A DNA stretch of 64,000 bases, taken from assembly GCF_002705925.1 (NCBI RefSeq), contig NZ_NKRE01000001.1, forward strand, positions 3,318,962 to 3,382,961. Reading direction: 5' to 3'. Below the pieces are notes generated by a model, which ran no database searches, was not told the DNA's origin, and worked only from the letters and a program-made list of their open reading frames with translations. Source of the DNA: Mycobacterium ostraviense. Its GTDB lineage: Bacteria > Actinomycetota > Actinomycetes > Mycobacteriales > Mycobacteriaceae. Below, piece after piece: positions 42,400-50,656 of this stretch (its first letter is position 1; every line of letters starts with the position of its first letter). The position numbers were made by a program, and so were the translations under genes.

Positions 42400-43700
42400 G
42401 CGCCCCGCCGCGGGTCGGGGTGGTCGGGGTCGGCTACGTCGGTCTCACCACCGCCGTCTGCATGGCTGCCCGGGGGTTGCACACCATCGCGGTCGACATT
42501 GACGACGACAAGGTGCGGAAACTCTCGGCCGGAATACCGGTGATCGACGAACCCGAGTTGCCGAAGTTGCTGCGGGCCGGGCTTTCTCGTCGGCTGCTGA
42601 GCTTCAGCGCGAGTTTCGAAGCCTTGGCCGATTGCGACGTCGTCTACGTCTGCGCGCCCACGCCGAGCGCCGACGACGGGCAGGCGGATCTGGGTGCGGT
42701 GCACTTGGTGGTCGACCGGCTCGCCGCGGTCCTTGGGTGCGGCGCCATCGTCGCACTGAAGTCGACGGTGCCGGTCGGGACTGCCTCGGCGGTGGCTAAT
42801 CGACTGCGCGGCACCGGCATCCGAGTCGTATCGACACCGGAGTTCCTGCGCGAGGGACACGCCGTGCATGATTTCCGGCATCCGGACCGGCTGGTCATCG
42901 GCACCGTCGACGACGTTGCCGCGCAACGGGTTCGGGAGACCTACGGCCCGGAGGCCGAGCCGGTGTTGCGGATGACGCCGGAGAGCGCCGAGCTGGCCAA
43001 GTACGCCAGCAACGCCTTTCTGGCGGTGAAGCTTTCCTACACCAACTCGCTGGCGGCGTTGTGCGCCCGAGTCGGCGCCGACATCGATGACGTCACCGGC
43101 TGCATGGGCGCCGACGGCCGCATCGGAGCCGAATTCCTGCGGCCCGGTCCCGGGTGGGGCGGTTCGTGCCTGCCCAAGGACACCGCGGCGCTGGTGCACA
43201 CCGCACGCGGTCACGGCGTGTGCTTCGCCGAAGTCGAGGCCGCCCGGGTCACCAACGCCGCTCAGGCCAATCGGATTGCCGGTGCCCTGCGCAGCGCGAT
43301 GGGCCGCCCGCTGTCCGGCCGCCGGATCACCGCGCTCGGTTTGACGTTCAAGGCCCAGACCAGCGACACCAGAGATTCTCCCGCGCTGACGGCGTGCGCG
43401 GAGCTGGCCCGCGCGGGCGCCCAGGTGATGGCTTACGACCCGCAGCTGGGCAACATCGACCCGGTGATCCTGCAGCGGGCCGAGGTCACCGCCGTCGACG
43501 AACCGTACCGGGCCGCCAAGGCGGCGGACGGCATCCTGGTGCTCACCGAGTGGCCGCAGTTTCGCGATCTGGACTGGCATTCCATCGCTCGGGAGGCGCC
43601 CGTCGCCGTCGTCCTGGACACCAGAAACCTGCTGGATCCGGCCGGAATCCGCGCCGCCGGACTGACTTACCTGGGAAACGGCGCCCCGCAGGGGTTCTGA
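42396..43700 (+). CDS. UDP-glucose 6-dehydrogenase
   Basis: A 434-residue enzyme oxidising UDP-glucose to UDP-glucuronate. N-terminal Rossmann motif GVGYVGLTTAVCMAARG, KSTVPVGTA, EFLREGHAVHDFRHPDR, the catalytic cysteine in GWGGSCLPKDTAAL and the C-terminal GLTFKAQTSDTRDSPAL. AAGGAGG precedes the ATG, which overlaps the GT9 stop. Its product would feed the UDP-xylose-synthase-like epimerase at the other end of the cluster. It is the last gene before a new sigma-F-like promoter. Confidence 0.93.
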   Translation: MSAPPRVGVVGVGYVGLTTAVCMAARGLHTIAVDIDDDKVRKLSAGIPVIDEPELPKLLRAGLSRRLLSFSASFEALADCDVVYVCAPTPSADDGQADLGAVHLVVDRLAAVLGCGAIVALKSTVPVGTASAVANRLRGTGIRVVSTPEFLREGHAVHDFRHPDRLVIGTVDDVAAQRVRETYGPEAEPVLRMTPESAELAKYASNAFLAVKLSYTNSLAALCARVGADIDDVTGCMGADGRIGAEFLRPGPGWGGSCLPKDTAALVHTARGHGVCFAEVEAARVTNAAQANRIAGALRSAMGRPLSGRRITALGLTFKAQTSDTRDSPALTACAELARAGAQVMAYDPQLGNIDPVILQRAEVTAVDEPYRAAKAADGILVLTEWPQFRDLDWHSIAREAPVAVVLDTRNLLDPAGIRAAGLTYLGNGAPQGF

Positions 43701-43707
43701 AGCCGAT

Positions 43708-43732
43708 GTTTAGCCGCGGTTTCACCGGGTAG
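43708..43732 (+). promoter_or_regulatory. Sigma-F/B-like promoter GTTT-N15-GGGTAG
   Basis: GTTT (43708-43711), 15 bases, GGGTAG (43727-43732), in the 72-base gap before the SDR gene starting at 43773. Confidence 0.6.
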
Positions 43733-43772
43733 GACCTGGGCTGCGGGTTGCCGGCGTTCGGGACCGGCGACC

Positions 43773-44645
43773 GTGGAGGAAGTGGAATTGACTGATGACA
43801 GGGTCATACCCATTCGCCCGGCCGCAGGTAGTGAGCCACGCGGCCGCGCCGAAAAGCCGCAACAGCGCCACGATTCCTCGCCCGGCGGGTTGGCTCTGGT
43901 CACCGGCGCCAGCAGCGGCGTGGGCTTCGCCTTTGCCAAACAATTCGCCCGGCGCGGATACGACCTGATCGTCGCCGACTCCTGCGACGACATCCACACC
44001 GCGGCGACCGCTCTCAGCAGCCTGGGTACCAACGTTCAGCCGATCCAAGTCGACACGCGGCTCGCCGAGCGGCCGTATGTGTTGTACCGGCGCGTGCGGG
44101 CCGCCCGGCAGCCCGTGGTGGCGGCCGCGCTGAACTCACCGGTCGACGGCTACGACCCCGACGACAGCCTGGAAAACGTGCTGCAGGAGATGGTGGCAGG
44201 TATCGGTCAGACCATGCGGCTGGCTCGGCTGCTGGCCGAGGAGATGGTCGTGCACGGCCGCGGCGGCATCATCTTGACCGCGTCGCGGGCCAGAGCCGCA
44301 TCGGACCACCCGGACCACTCGGACCACTCGGACCACTCGGACCGCCAGGCGGCGCTGTACCGGGCCAGCGCGGCTTTTCTCAGAGACTTCGCCCAGACGC
44401 TGCAAGACGAGTTGGGCCAGACCGGGGTGCTGGTTACCACGATGCTGCCGGAACCCGTCGGTCCCGGCAGTGCCCGGATGCACCGCGCACTGGCCAGGGT
44501 GGATGTGGCGCTCGACCAGCTCAGCCAGCTGGCCGGCGCCGCGTGGCATCCACGCATCCTGGCGGAACTCGCGCGCCGGCTGATCCGCGATGACGTGAAA
44601 TGGCTTGTACGACAGATCATCTCGCCGTCCGGGGAAGCGGTGTGA
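43773..44645 (+). CDS. Degenerate SDR-family protein
   Basis: A 290-residue SDR-like protein. The cofactor motif ALVTGASSGVGFAFAKQFARRG (about residues 41-62) is intact. The catalytic tetrad is not: the usual YxxxK reads YRASA, so the lysine is alanine, and the NAG region is AALNSP. Residues about 175-190 contain a DHPDHSDHSDHSD tract from a 9-base tandem repeat. Such degenerate SDRs can act as binding or regulatory proteins; catalysis is doubtful. It starts with GTG at 43773 behind a sigma-F-like promoter and ends inside a 15-bp terminator hairpin. Confidence 0.8.
   Translation: MEEVELTDDRVIPIRPAAGSEPRGRAEKPQQRHDSSPGGLALVTGASSGVGFAFAKQFARRGYDLIVADSCDDIHTAATALSSLGTNVQPIQVDTRLAERPYVLYRRVRAARQPVVAAALNSPVDGYDPDDSLENVLQEMVAGIGQTMRLARLLAEEMVVHGRGGIILTASRARAASDHPDHSDHSDHSDRQAALYRASAAFLRDFAQTLQDELGQTGVLVTTMLPEPVGPGSARMHRALARVDVALDQLSQLAGAAWHPRILAELARRLIRDDVKWLVRQIISPSGEAV
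44303..44338. repeat. 9-base tandem repeat in the degenerate SDR gene
   Basis: Four units of GGACCACTC (the first with one change) encode the DHPDHSDHSDHSD tract. The frame is preserved by any copy-number change. Confidence 0.85.
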
Positions 44646-44689
44646 CGCGGTGGGTGGTGTTGGGTGATTGGGCGCACCCACCGCGTCAC
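44642..44689. terminator. Long bidirectional hairpin between convergent SDR and cutinase genes
   Basis: GTGACGCGGTGGGTG (44642-44656) and CACCCACCGCGTCAC (44675-44689) form a perfect 15-base-pair stem with an 18-base loop. The stem includes the stop codon of the SDR gene. Its position between convergent genes suggests it ends transcription from both sides. Confidence 0.8.
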
Positions 44690-44712
44690 CGGGTGGAACG
44701 GGAAGCCGTGAG

Positions 44713-45456
44713 TCAGTTGCCGAAGCCGCCGCCTGGTGACGCGACGGTCATGGGTCCGCCGGGACCTGCGCCCAGGCGGCTGGCGGCGAAGTCGACGCCC
44801 TTGCCGATCATGCCGCCGTCGTCGGCGTAGGTGTTGTGCGCGGCGAAGTTCATGCCGTCGGAGCACACCGGGTCTTCGGGGGCGCAGACCTTGATGGTCT
44901 TGCCCTGGTAGGCCGGGCCGATGATGACCGGCGGCTCACCGAGGAAGTTCATGGCCCGAACGTTGGGTGGTCCGAACAGCACGACGGCGGCGACGTGGTT
45001 GGCGACCTCGGGTGCCAGCGGTTTGGGCACCGTCGCCGGGTTGACCCCGTCCGGCACCGCCGGGGAGGTGACGAACCCCATCACGGCCGCGCCCTGGGAG
45101 TAACCGCTGAGCACCATTTTGGTGTTGGGGCAGGCATTGGCGGTGGAGACGACGTGCGCGCCGGCGTCGCGGATGCCGTCGACGCCGGTGTCCCACTGGT
45201 CGCTGGCGGGGTAGTTGACCGCATAGACGCCCATCGAGCGTGCGCCCAGGCGGGAGCGCAGGCCGTCGACGAACGCCTGTCCGGTGGGGCCGACACCGGG
45301 CGCTTCGCCGGTGCCGCGGGCGAACACGACCTCGACGTCGGGGCACGACTGGGCGGAGGCGGCGGGGATGGCGGTAGTTGGCAGGACAGCAGCGCTGAGG
45401 ACCCATGCGGCGGCTGCCGCGGGACCGACGAGACGGACAATACGAGAGGCATTCAT
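44713..45456 (-). CDS. Cutinase-family secreted esterase
   Basis: A 247-residue exported serine esterase. The signal peptide runs about residues 1-35 (MNASRIVRLVGPAAAAAWVL, cleavage after PAASA). The mature part has CPDVEVVFARGTGEAPGVG, the nucleophile in GYSQGAAVM (about residue 117), a catalytic Asp in CAPEDPVCSDG, and a His in FAAHNTY; four cysteines form the usual disulfides. This is the CULP family of mycobacteria, acting on lipids or polyesters at the cell surface. The ATG at 45456 gives a proper signal peptide. It is divergent from an antigen 85 paralogue. Confidence 0.9.
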   Translation of the reverse strand: MNASRIVRLVGPAAAAAWVLSAAVLPTTAIPAASAQSCPDVEVVFARGTGEAPGVGPTGQAFVDGLRSRLGARSMGVYAVNYPASDQWDTGVDGIRDAGAHVVSTANACPNTKMVLSGYSQGAAVMGFVTSPAVPDGVNPATVPKPLAPEVANHVAAVVLFGPPNVRAMNFLGEPPVIIGPAYQGKTIKVCAPEDPVCSDGMNFAAHNTYADDGGMIGKGVDFAASRLGAGPGGPMTVASPGGGFGN

Positions 45457-45542
45457 GCCGCAGGAAGTGCCCACCCGCCCGCATGCCCAAACCCGCGAAT
45501 TTTTCGGCGGCTCGGCCCGGCCCGGCCGTCGTCATTTCCGGC

Positions 45543-45568
45543 GGTTGAAGCGGTGCGGCGCGGGGTAC
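45543..45568 (+). promoter_or_regulatory. Possible sigma-F/B-like promoter GGTTG-N15-GGGTAC
   Basis: GGTTG (45543-45547), 15 bases, GGGTAC (45563-45568), 85 bases before the Ag85 paralogue ATG. One mismatch in the -35 box. Confidence 0.45.
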
Positions 45569-45653
45569 CCGCAACCCGGTTTGGTCGGTAGGGCGCGGCT
45601 TGGCCCGGCACCTGAGCGAGCGAACACCAATCCTCCGATGAAAGGAGCCGGGA

Positions 45654-46601
45654 ATGGGCACGAATGACAACCGTTGGAAGCGTCGATTAACCGTCGCTGC
45701 AATCACGGCCGCCGCGCTGCCGTGGCTGGTGGGTGTGATCGGGGACGAACCGAAGGCGCGGGCGGCCGCGCCCGAATTTCTGCAGGTGCCGTCGGCGAGC
45801 ATGGGCCACAACATCACCGTGGAGTTCCAATCCGGCGGAGCCCCGGCCGTCTATCTGCTCGATGGTCTGCGCGCCCGCGACGACCGCAGCGGCTGGGACA
45901 TCGAGACCAACGCCTTCGACGAGTACGCCGGTTCCGGCATATCGGTGGTGGCGCCGGTGGGCGGGCGGTCCAGCTTCTACTCCGACTGGTACGGATCGGC
46001 CAATGGCCAGACCTACAAGTGGGAAACCTTTTTGACCAGCGAGTTGCCCGGCTACCTGGCGGGCAGGGGCGTGCGGTCGACCCGCAATGCGGTGGTCGGC
46101 GTCTCCATGTCCGGGTCGTCGGCGGTGATCTTGGCGGCCTATCACCCGCAGCAGTTCGCCTACGCCGCCTCGCTGTCGGCCTACATGACGCCCTCCAGCG
46201 GAAACGGCCCGACGCTGATCGGATTGGCGATGAACAACGAAGGCGGGTTCAACCCGCAAGATATGTGGGGACCGACGGGCGGCCCCGGGTGGCAGCGCAA
46301 CGACCCCACCGTCCAGGCCGGACGGCTGGCCGCCAACAACACCCGGCTGTGGGTGTACAGCGGCAACGGCACACCCTCCGAAATCGGCCAGGGCAGCATC
46401 CCGGGACAGGTCATCGAACAGGTCGTGCTGCAAAGCAATGTCGCGTTCAAAGATGCCTATACCGCTGCCGGCGGCCACAACGCCGTGTTCAACCTCGACA
46501 ACAACGGCGTGCACAGCTGGGGCTACTGGGGAGCCCAGCTGGCGGCGATGAAGCCGGACATGCAGCGGACGCTGGGCGCCAGTGGCGGCGGGCAGACGTG
46601 A
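45654..46601 (+). CDS. Antigen 85 paralogue (mycolyltransferase/esterase-like)
   Basis: A 315-residue exported alpha/beta hydrolase. The signal peptide runs about residues 1-38 (basic RWKRR, hydrophobic, cleavage near ARAAA). Mature features match antigen 85: FLQVPSASMGHNITVEFQSGG, VYLLDGLRARDDRSGWDI, the nucleophile in GVSMSGSSAVILAAYHPQQF, and the C-terminal HSWGYWGAQL with the catalytic histidine. Ag85 enzymes transfer mycolic acids to trehalose or arabinogalactan; this one keeps the catalytic serine, unlike MPT51. AAAGGAG precedes the ATG. Confidence 0.9.
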   Translation: MGTNDNRWKRRLTVAAITAAALPWLVGVIGDEPKARAAAPEFLQVPSASMGHNITVEFQSGGAPAVYLLDGLRARDDRSGWDIETNAFDEYAGSGISVVAPVGGRSSFYSDWYGSANGQTYKWETFLTSELPGYLAGRGVRSTRNAVVGVSMSGSSAVILAAYHPQQFAYAASLSAYMTPSSGNGPTLIGLAMNNEGGFNPQDMWGPTGGPGWQRNDPTVQAGRLAANNTRLWVYSGNGTPSEIGQGSIPGQVIEQVVLQSNVAFKDAYTAAGGHNAVFNLDNNGVHSWGYWGAQLAAMKPDMQRTLGASGGGQT

Positions 46602-46606
46602 CGCTC

Positions 46607-47209
46607 TCAGCCGCGTAGGCCGAGCCGGCCGGCCAGCATCAGGAATGCGGCCGCGAAATCGTTGTCATCGGTGGCCTTCTCGAGGTGGTCCCAGTCCAGC
46701 TGTTCGCGCACCGCGCGGGCGGCCGGGATCAGGTCGGCGAAGTTGCAGTGATGTTCGGTCATGGCGCGCAACTTCTGGGTGAAGACCGTCGTGGGCGGCA
46801 ATACCGGCATCGAAATGGCAAGCACCACACGCTCTTCGGCGCCATCGAGGTCCGCCTGCCCCACCGGCTCGCCGTTGACCCGGTGCAGCACGTCGACCAT
46901 CCACTCGCCGTTGCGCGCCTTGAGCAGCCAGTCTTCCGGTGGGCGTTCGACGCAGAACCCGGCGTCGGCGAGCGTGGCGGCCGCGGCAGCCACGTCGGCC
47001 TCGGCGACCACGAGGTCGACGTCGTGGCTGGGTTCGGGGGCTCCGTAGGCCCACAATGCGTAGCTGCCGGCCAACGCGAAGCGCGGCCCATTCTTCTTGA
47101 GGGCTGACGCGGCATGACGCAAGGCTTCTCGTAAGCCCGGGTAGCCCGCGTCGGCCGGGCATTCATTCGCCACGGCAGTGCCCGGCACCGGGTTGAGCGG
47201 CATAGTCAT
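46607..47209 (-). CDS. Nucleotidyltransferase-fold protein
   Basis: About 200 residues. RFALAGSYALWAYGAPEPSHDVDLVV has the GSxxxxxxxxxxxHDxDLxV pattern of the nucleotidyltransferase fold (GS then DxD) seen in MNT/AbiEii-like toxins and housekeeping enzymes. No antitoxin-like partner is adjacent. An ATG at 47209 is preferred: an earlier start at 47224 would overlap the -10 element GGGTAT. It ends 5 bases after the convergent Ag85 stop codon. Confidence 0.75.
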   Translation of the reverse strand: MTMPLNPVPGTAVANECPADAGYPGLREALRHAASALKKNGPRFALAGSYALWAYGAPEPSHDVDLVVAEADVAAAAATLADAGFCVERPPEDWLLKARNGEWMVDVLHRVNGEPVGQADLDGAEERVVLAISMPVLPPTTVFTQKLRAMTEHHCNFADLIPAARAVREQLDWDHLEKATDDNDFAAAFLMLAGRLGLRG

Positions 47210-47222
47210 CGTGGGGTACTGC

Positions 47223-47248
47223 ATACCCTGCCGATGTCGTGGGCAACC
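47223..47248 (-). promoter_or_regulatory. Sigma-F/B-like promoter GGTTG-N15-GGGTAT
   Basis: Complement strand: GGTTG (47244-47248), 15 bases, GGGTAT (47223-47228), 13 bases upstream of the preferred ATG at 47209. One mismatch in the -35 box. Confidence 0.5.
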
Positions 47249-47367
47249 TTAAAGCCCGTTTAGTCGCTCGTCGAAATCGGGTATCAGCAACGTATGTCAC
47301 CCATAGCGCCGAGTTGCTACGCACGGGCCGCGGTGGTGACTTTCGTTCGCGACGGGTGGGTGCGCGC

Positions 47368-48360
47368 GTGACGGCCGGGCTGGTGGAGCATTGGCTGGAG
47401 TCGGGGCGGCTGGAGTTACCGCTGCCGGCCTCGGGGCGCACCGCCGAACGCTGGCAACGCCTGGTGCAGCTGGCCGAGGAGGACATCGCGGCGGCCCGCA
47501 TCGCCGAAGCCCACGTCGACGCCGGCGCCATCCTCAACGAGTTGGGCGGCAAGCCGCCGCAAGCAGGCCAGCTGTGGGGCGTGTGGGTAGCCGAGTCCGC
47601 CGACGCGATGCTGCGGGCCAGCCGCATCGCCGGCGACGAGTATGTCCTCAACGGCATCTAGGTGTGGTGTTCGGGCGCCAGTTTTTGCACGCACGCGCTG
47701 GTTACCGCCGTGTTGGACGACGGCAAACGGGGCCTGTTCGCGGTGACCGTCACCGACCCCGTCGTCAAACCCTTGCCGAGCACCTGGTGGAACCCCGGGA
47801 TGGCCGGCAGCGACACCAGATCCGTGCAGTTCAGCGACGTCCACGCGATTGCGGTGGGGGAACCCGACGCCTACCCGAACCGGCCGGGCTTCTGGCACTC
47901 CGCGATTGGGGTGGCGGCATGCTGGCTGGGCGGTGCCCGCCGGGTCGCCGACCCGCTGTACTGCTGCGCCGGAAGCGAGTCGGCCGACGCCTACGCCCTG
48001 GCGCATCTCGGCGCGGTGGACGCCGCGCTGGCCGCCGGCGAAGCGATACTGGCCAGCGCCGCGGAGCGGATCGACGGCGATCCGTTCGATCGGTGCGGCG
48101 CCGCTCAATTGCTGGCCCGTCGTGCTCGGGCAATCGTGGAACACGCGGTTGACGAGGCCATCACCCGGACCGGCCGCGCCCTGGGGCCGGGACCGCTGTG
48201 CCAGGACGGCCGCCATGCGCAGCGGGTCGCCGACCTGACCATCTACATCCGACAAAGCCACGCCGAGCGGGACCTGGCCGAACTCGGGCGCCTGGCCGGG
48301 CAACACCATTGCGGGCCGCGGCCCCGGGCAAAGCCGCCCGAGCCGCGGCCATGCCGTTAG
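47368..48360 (+). pseudogene. Acyl-CoA dehydrogenase-like gene interrupted by a stop codon
   Basis: The frame from GTG 47368 reads VTAGLVEHWLESGRLELPLP through DEYVLNGI, then TAG at 47659-47661, and continues in the same frame as VWCSGASFCTHALVTAVLDD to 48360. Acyl-CoA dehydrogenases have LNGTKVWCSGA at this point, so the stop replaces the lysine codon (AAG to TAG) and the preceding Thr is Ile. The total would be about 330 residues. The fragments retain FAD-domain features (SVQFSDVHAIAVGEP) but are split. Unless the stop is suppressed the gene is inactive. It is followed 13 bases later by the phosphoesterase gene, probably its former operon partner. Confidence 0.85.
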
Positions 48361-48373
48361 CCGACCGGTAGTC

Positions 48374-49156
48374 ATGCGGGTGGCGACCTTCAACATCCTG
48401 CACGGCCGCACGGTCGGCGACGGGGTGCAGGTGCAGCGGTTGTGCGACTGCGTGCGTTGGCTCGACCCCGACGTGCTGGCGTTGCAGGAAGTGGACTGCG
48501 ACCAGCCGCGATCGGGCCGGGCCGATCTCACCGCGGCGGCCGCCGAAGCCATGGGCGCGGTGACGCATCGGTTTGTGGCCGCGATCTCGGGCACGCCGGG
48601 CGCGACGTGGATGGCCGCCACCGGCGATGAACAACCCGGGACCGCGGCCTACGGCATCGCCCTGCTGTCGCGCTTCCCGGCGGCCAGCTGGCAGGTGGTG
48701 CGATTGCCGCGCATCCCGGCGCGCTTCCCGATGTATCTGCCGGGGCCCAACAGAGTGATGATCGTCGACGAGGAGCCGCGGGCGGCCGTCATCGCGCGCC
48801 TGCACACCCCGTTGGGTCCGGTCACGGTGGCCAACACCCACTTGTCGTTCGTGCCCGGCTGGAACCGCTGGCAGCTGCGCCGCCTGGTTCACGACGTGCG
48901 CGGCTTCCCGGGGCCGCGGCTGCTGACCGGCGACCTCAACCTGACCCCGGCCGCGGTGCGCCGATGGTCGCGGATGCGGCCGTTGGCAACGGCCGCGACA
49001 TTTCCGGCGTCCGCTCCCGACCGGCAACTCGACCACATCCTGACCGACGATGCCGGTCTTCGCGCCGGCGCGGTGGCGGCCGAGCTGATGCCGATCTCGG
49101 ATCATCGGGCGCTGCTGGTGGACCTGGATCGGGCCTCGCAAACGGTGCTGATCTAG
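48374..49156 (+). CDS. Endonuclease/exonuclease/phosphatase-family protein
   Basis: A 260-residue EEP-fold metal-dependent phosphoesterase. RVATFNILHG at the N-terminus, ALQEVD (metal-binding Glu), ANTHLSF, TGDLNLTP and SDHRALLVDL (catalytic Asp-His) are the standard motifs. The substrate may be a nucleic acid, sphingomyelin-like lipid or inositol phosphate. No signal peptide is visible, so it is probably cytosolic. Confidence 0.88.
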   Translation: MRVATFNILHGRTVGDGVQVQRLCDCVRWLDPDVLALQEVDCDQPRSGRADLTAAAAEAMGAVTHRFVAAISGTPGATWMAATGDEQPGTAAYGIALLSRFPAASWQVVRLPRIPARFPMYLPGPNRVMIVDEEPRAAVIARLHTPLGPVTVANTHLSFVPGWNRWQLRRLVHDVRGFPGPRLLTGDLNLTPAAVRRWSRMRPLATAATFPASAPDRQLDHILTDDAGLRAGAVAAELMPISDHRALLVDLDRASQTVLI

Positions 49157-49722
49157 TCGCCGCGGTCAGCGGGGTCCTGGGCCCGGCAATCCATCCGTCA
49201 CATGGGCCGCAGGCCTAAGTGGTGCTCAATGTGCCCACCTAGTAGCGACAACCAGGTCCGACGCCGCACCGACGTCGTCGCAGGGTTGCGCACCGGTGTG
49301 GCGAGATGGAAATCGCGTGCTGGTGCGGTTGGATCGGCGACTGACGGCGTCGAGTATGCGCTGGCGACGCCGACTGTGCCGTCAGGGCGGGCCGATCGGT
49401 GGATGTTCCCGCCTTCCATACACTCTCAAAGCCGTCATTGCACACTCGACACGGCGGCATGTCAGCTCACTCGGTGAGCACCTGAGACATTCCCCAATGC
49501 CGGTCATCACAAGGGGTTTGAGCGAAGGCGCGGTATCGGCGTGCCGAAAACAGAGCCAAGGTTTGCGCAGGCAGCCAAGGCTGCGCAACAGGCCATCGTT
49601 GACCAGCAGCATTCGTGGTCACCATGAAATACCGAGTGAGCCGGGCAGGACGAGACACCACAACCGGTGATGACTGATGTGGCTGATGAGAAAGTCGACG
49701 CCGCGTCTCCAGCGCCGACGGT
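49157..49722. other. Gene-poor interval
   Basis: Between the EEP gene and a small conserved gene I find no convincing coding sequence. The only recognisable structure is a 102-base segment with terminal inverted sequence (49349-49450), listed separately. AT content rises slightly around 49490-49660, and no transposase similarity is visible there. Confidence 0.6.
49349..49450. repeat. Intergenic repeat with inverted ends GTCGAGTATGC / GCACACTCGAC
   Basis: The segment starts GTCGAGTATGC and ends GCACACTCGAC (10 of 11 bases inverted). A second segment with the same outer pattern (GTCGAGTGTG...GCACGCTCGAT) occurs at 61479-61559. Both lie between genes. They look like members of a dispersed non-coding repeat family. 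Confidence 0.5.
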
Positions 49723-49893
49723 TCAGTGCTCTCGACTGCGCGCATCCGCGCCGGTTTCCCCGCTGCCGAAGTCGTCGTCGGCGGAACCGCGTCCGACGTA
49801 GCTTCCTTCGTCGTCGCGACCGGCTCGCGACTTGGCGACATGCGGGTCGAACTCCACATCGGACTCGGCCTTCTCGGACTGACGTCGTGTCAT
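49723..49893 (-). CDS. Small acidic conserved hypothetical protein (56 residues)
   Basis: Frame MTRRQSEKAESDVEFDPHVA then KSRAGRDDEGSYVGRGSADD and DFGSGETGADARSREH, stop TGA. It is highly charged with no hydrophobic segment. GAGAGG lies 7 bases before the ATG. I recall similar short MTRRQSEKAE proteins in mycobacteria but know no function. Upstream on the same strand GTTT-N15-GGGGAA resembles the stress promoters of this window with one mismatch in the -10 box. Confidence 0.65.
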   Translation of the reverse strand: MTRRQSEKAESDVEFDPHVAKSRAGRDDEGSYVGRGSADDDFGSGETGADARSREH

Positions 49894-49959
49894 CTGGCTA
49901 CCTCTCGGGAATCGCTAGAGCGCCCACATTCCCCGGTTGGGCCGATCGCAAACGCACGT

Positions 49960-50499
49960 TCAACGCAGGCAGCGCGCCGCGGGTCGCAAGGTCGCGCTCA
50001 TATTGCGTTCCATCATCTTCAGCGCGGCGGCTCCGAGCTCCTCGTCGATGTGCGCGACGGCATCGGGCGGGACGACGACGTCGTAGTGACGCAGATAGCC
50101 GTCGAGCGCGCTATAGAGGATGCACTGCTCGGTGACTTGACCGGCAAGCACGATGCGCCGGGTCTTCAGCCGGTCCAGCAGGTACTCCAGCGCGGTGGCA
50201 TAGAACACGCTGTGGCGCACCTTGGTGATGATCCGGCAGCCGGCCTTCGGCACCAGCGGCTTGACCAGGTCAGGACGCTCGCCGTCCAGCGCGGCCGAAA
50301 TGATGGCACGATGGTCGGCGGTGAAGTCGCCGTGGTTGTCGTTGGCATAGATCAGATCGACGCCGCGGTTGCGTTCAGCGTCGCCGACCAGCCCGACCAG
50401 CGGATCGATGATGGCCGCGACGTTGGCCGCCAGCTGTTCGGCGTCGGGATGGCGGTAGTCGTTGAACATGTCGATGACCAGCAACGCGGTATCACTCAC
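49960..50499 (-). CDS. Cysteine hydrolase of the isochorismatase family
   Basis: About 179 residues from a GTG at 50499 (or 190 from 50532). The catalytic triad is visible: Asp in TALLVIDMFNDY, Lys in ITKVRHSVFY, Cys in GQVTEQCILYSALDGY, with the cis-peptide region before TEQC. Family members hydrolyse isochorismate, nicotinamide or similar amides; the substrate is not predictable. The 67 bases to the small acidic gene on the same strand suggest possible cotranscription. Confidence 0.87.
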   Translation of the reverse strand: MSDTALLVIDMFNDYRHPDAEQLAANVAAIIDPLVGLVGDAERNRGVDLIYANDNHGDFTADHRAIISAALDGERPDLVKPLVPKAGCRIITKVRHSVFYATALEYLLDRLKTRRIVLAGQVTEQCILYSALDGYLRHYDVVVPPDAVAHIDEELGAAALKMMERNMSATLRPAARCLR

Positions 50500-50656
50500 C
50501 GACCAGTGATACCCCGGCACGTGGCCGGCCACTCGGGTTGGGCTGGGTAGCCATTGGCAGTGACCTCACAGGTATCCGGCAGAGCGGTTACTGATTGGAC
50601 GATGTGAAAATAATTGCCATAGGCTATGGTATGGACCACACCGATAGGGCTGGGGA

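Noticed and set aside
47265..47284. GTTT-N17-GGGTAT before the acyl-CoA dehydrogenase gene
   Set aside because: The spacer is two bases longer than in all good examples and the downstream gene is broken.
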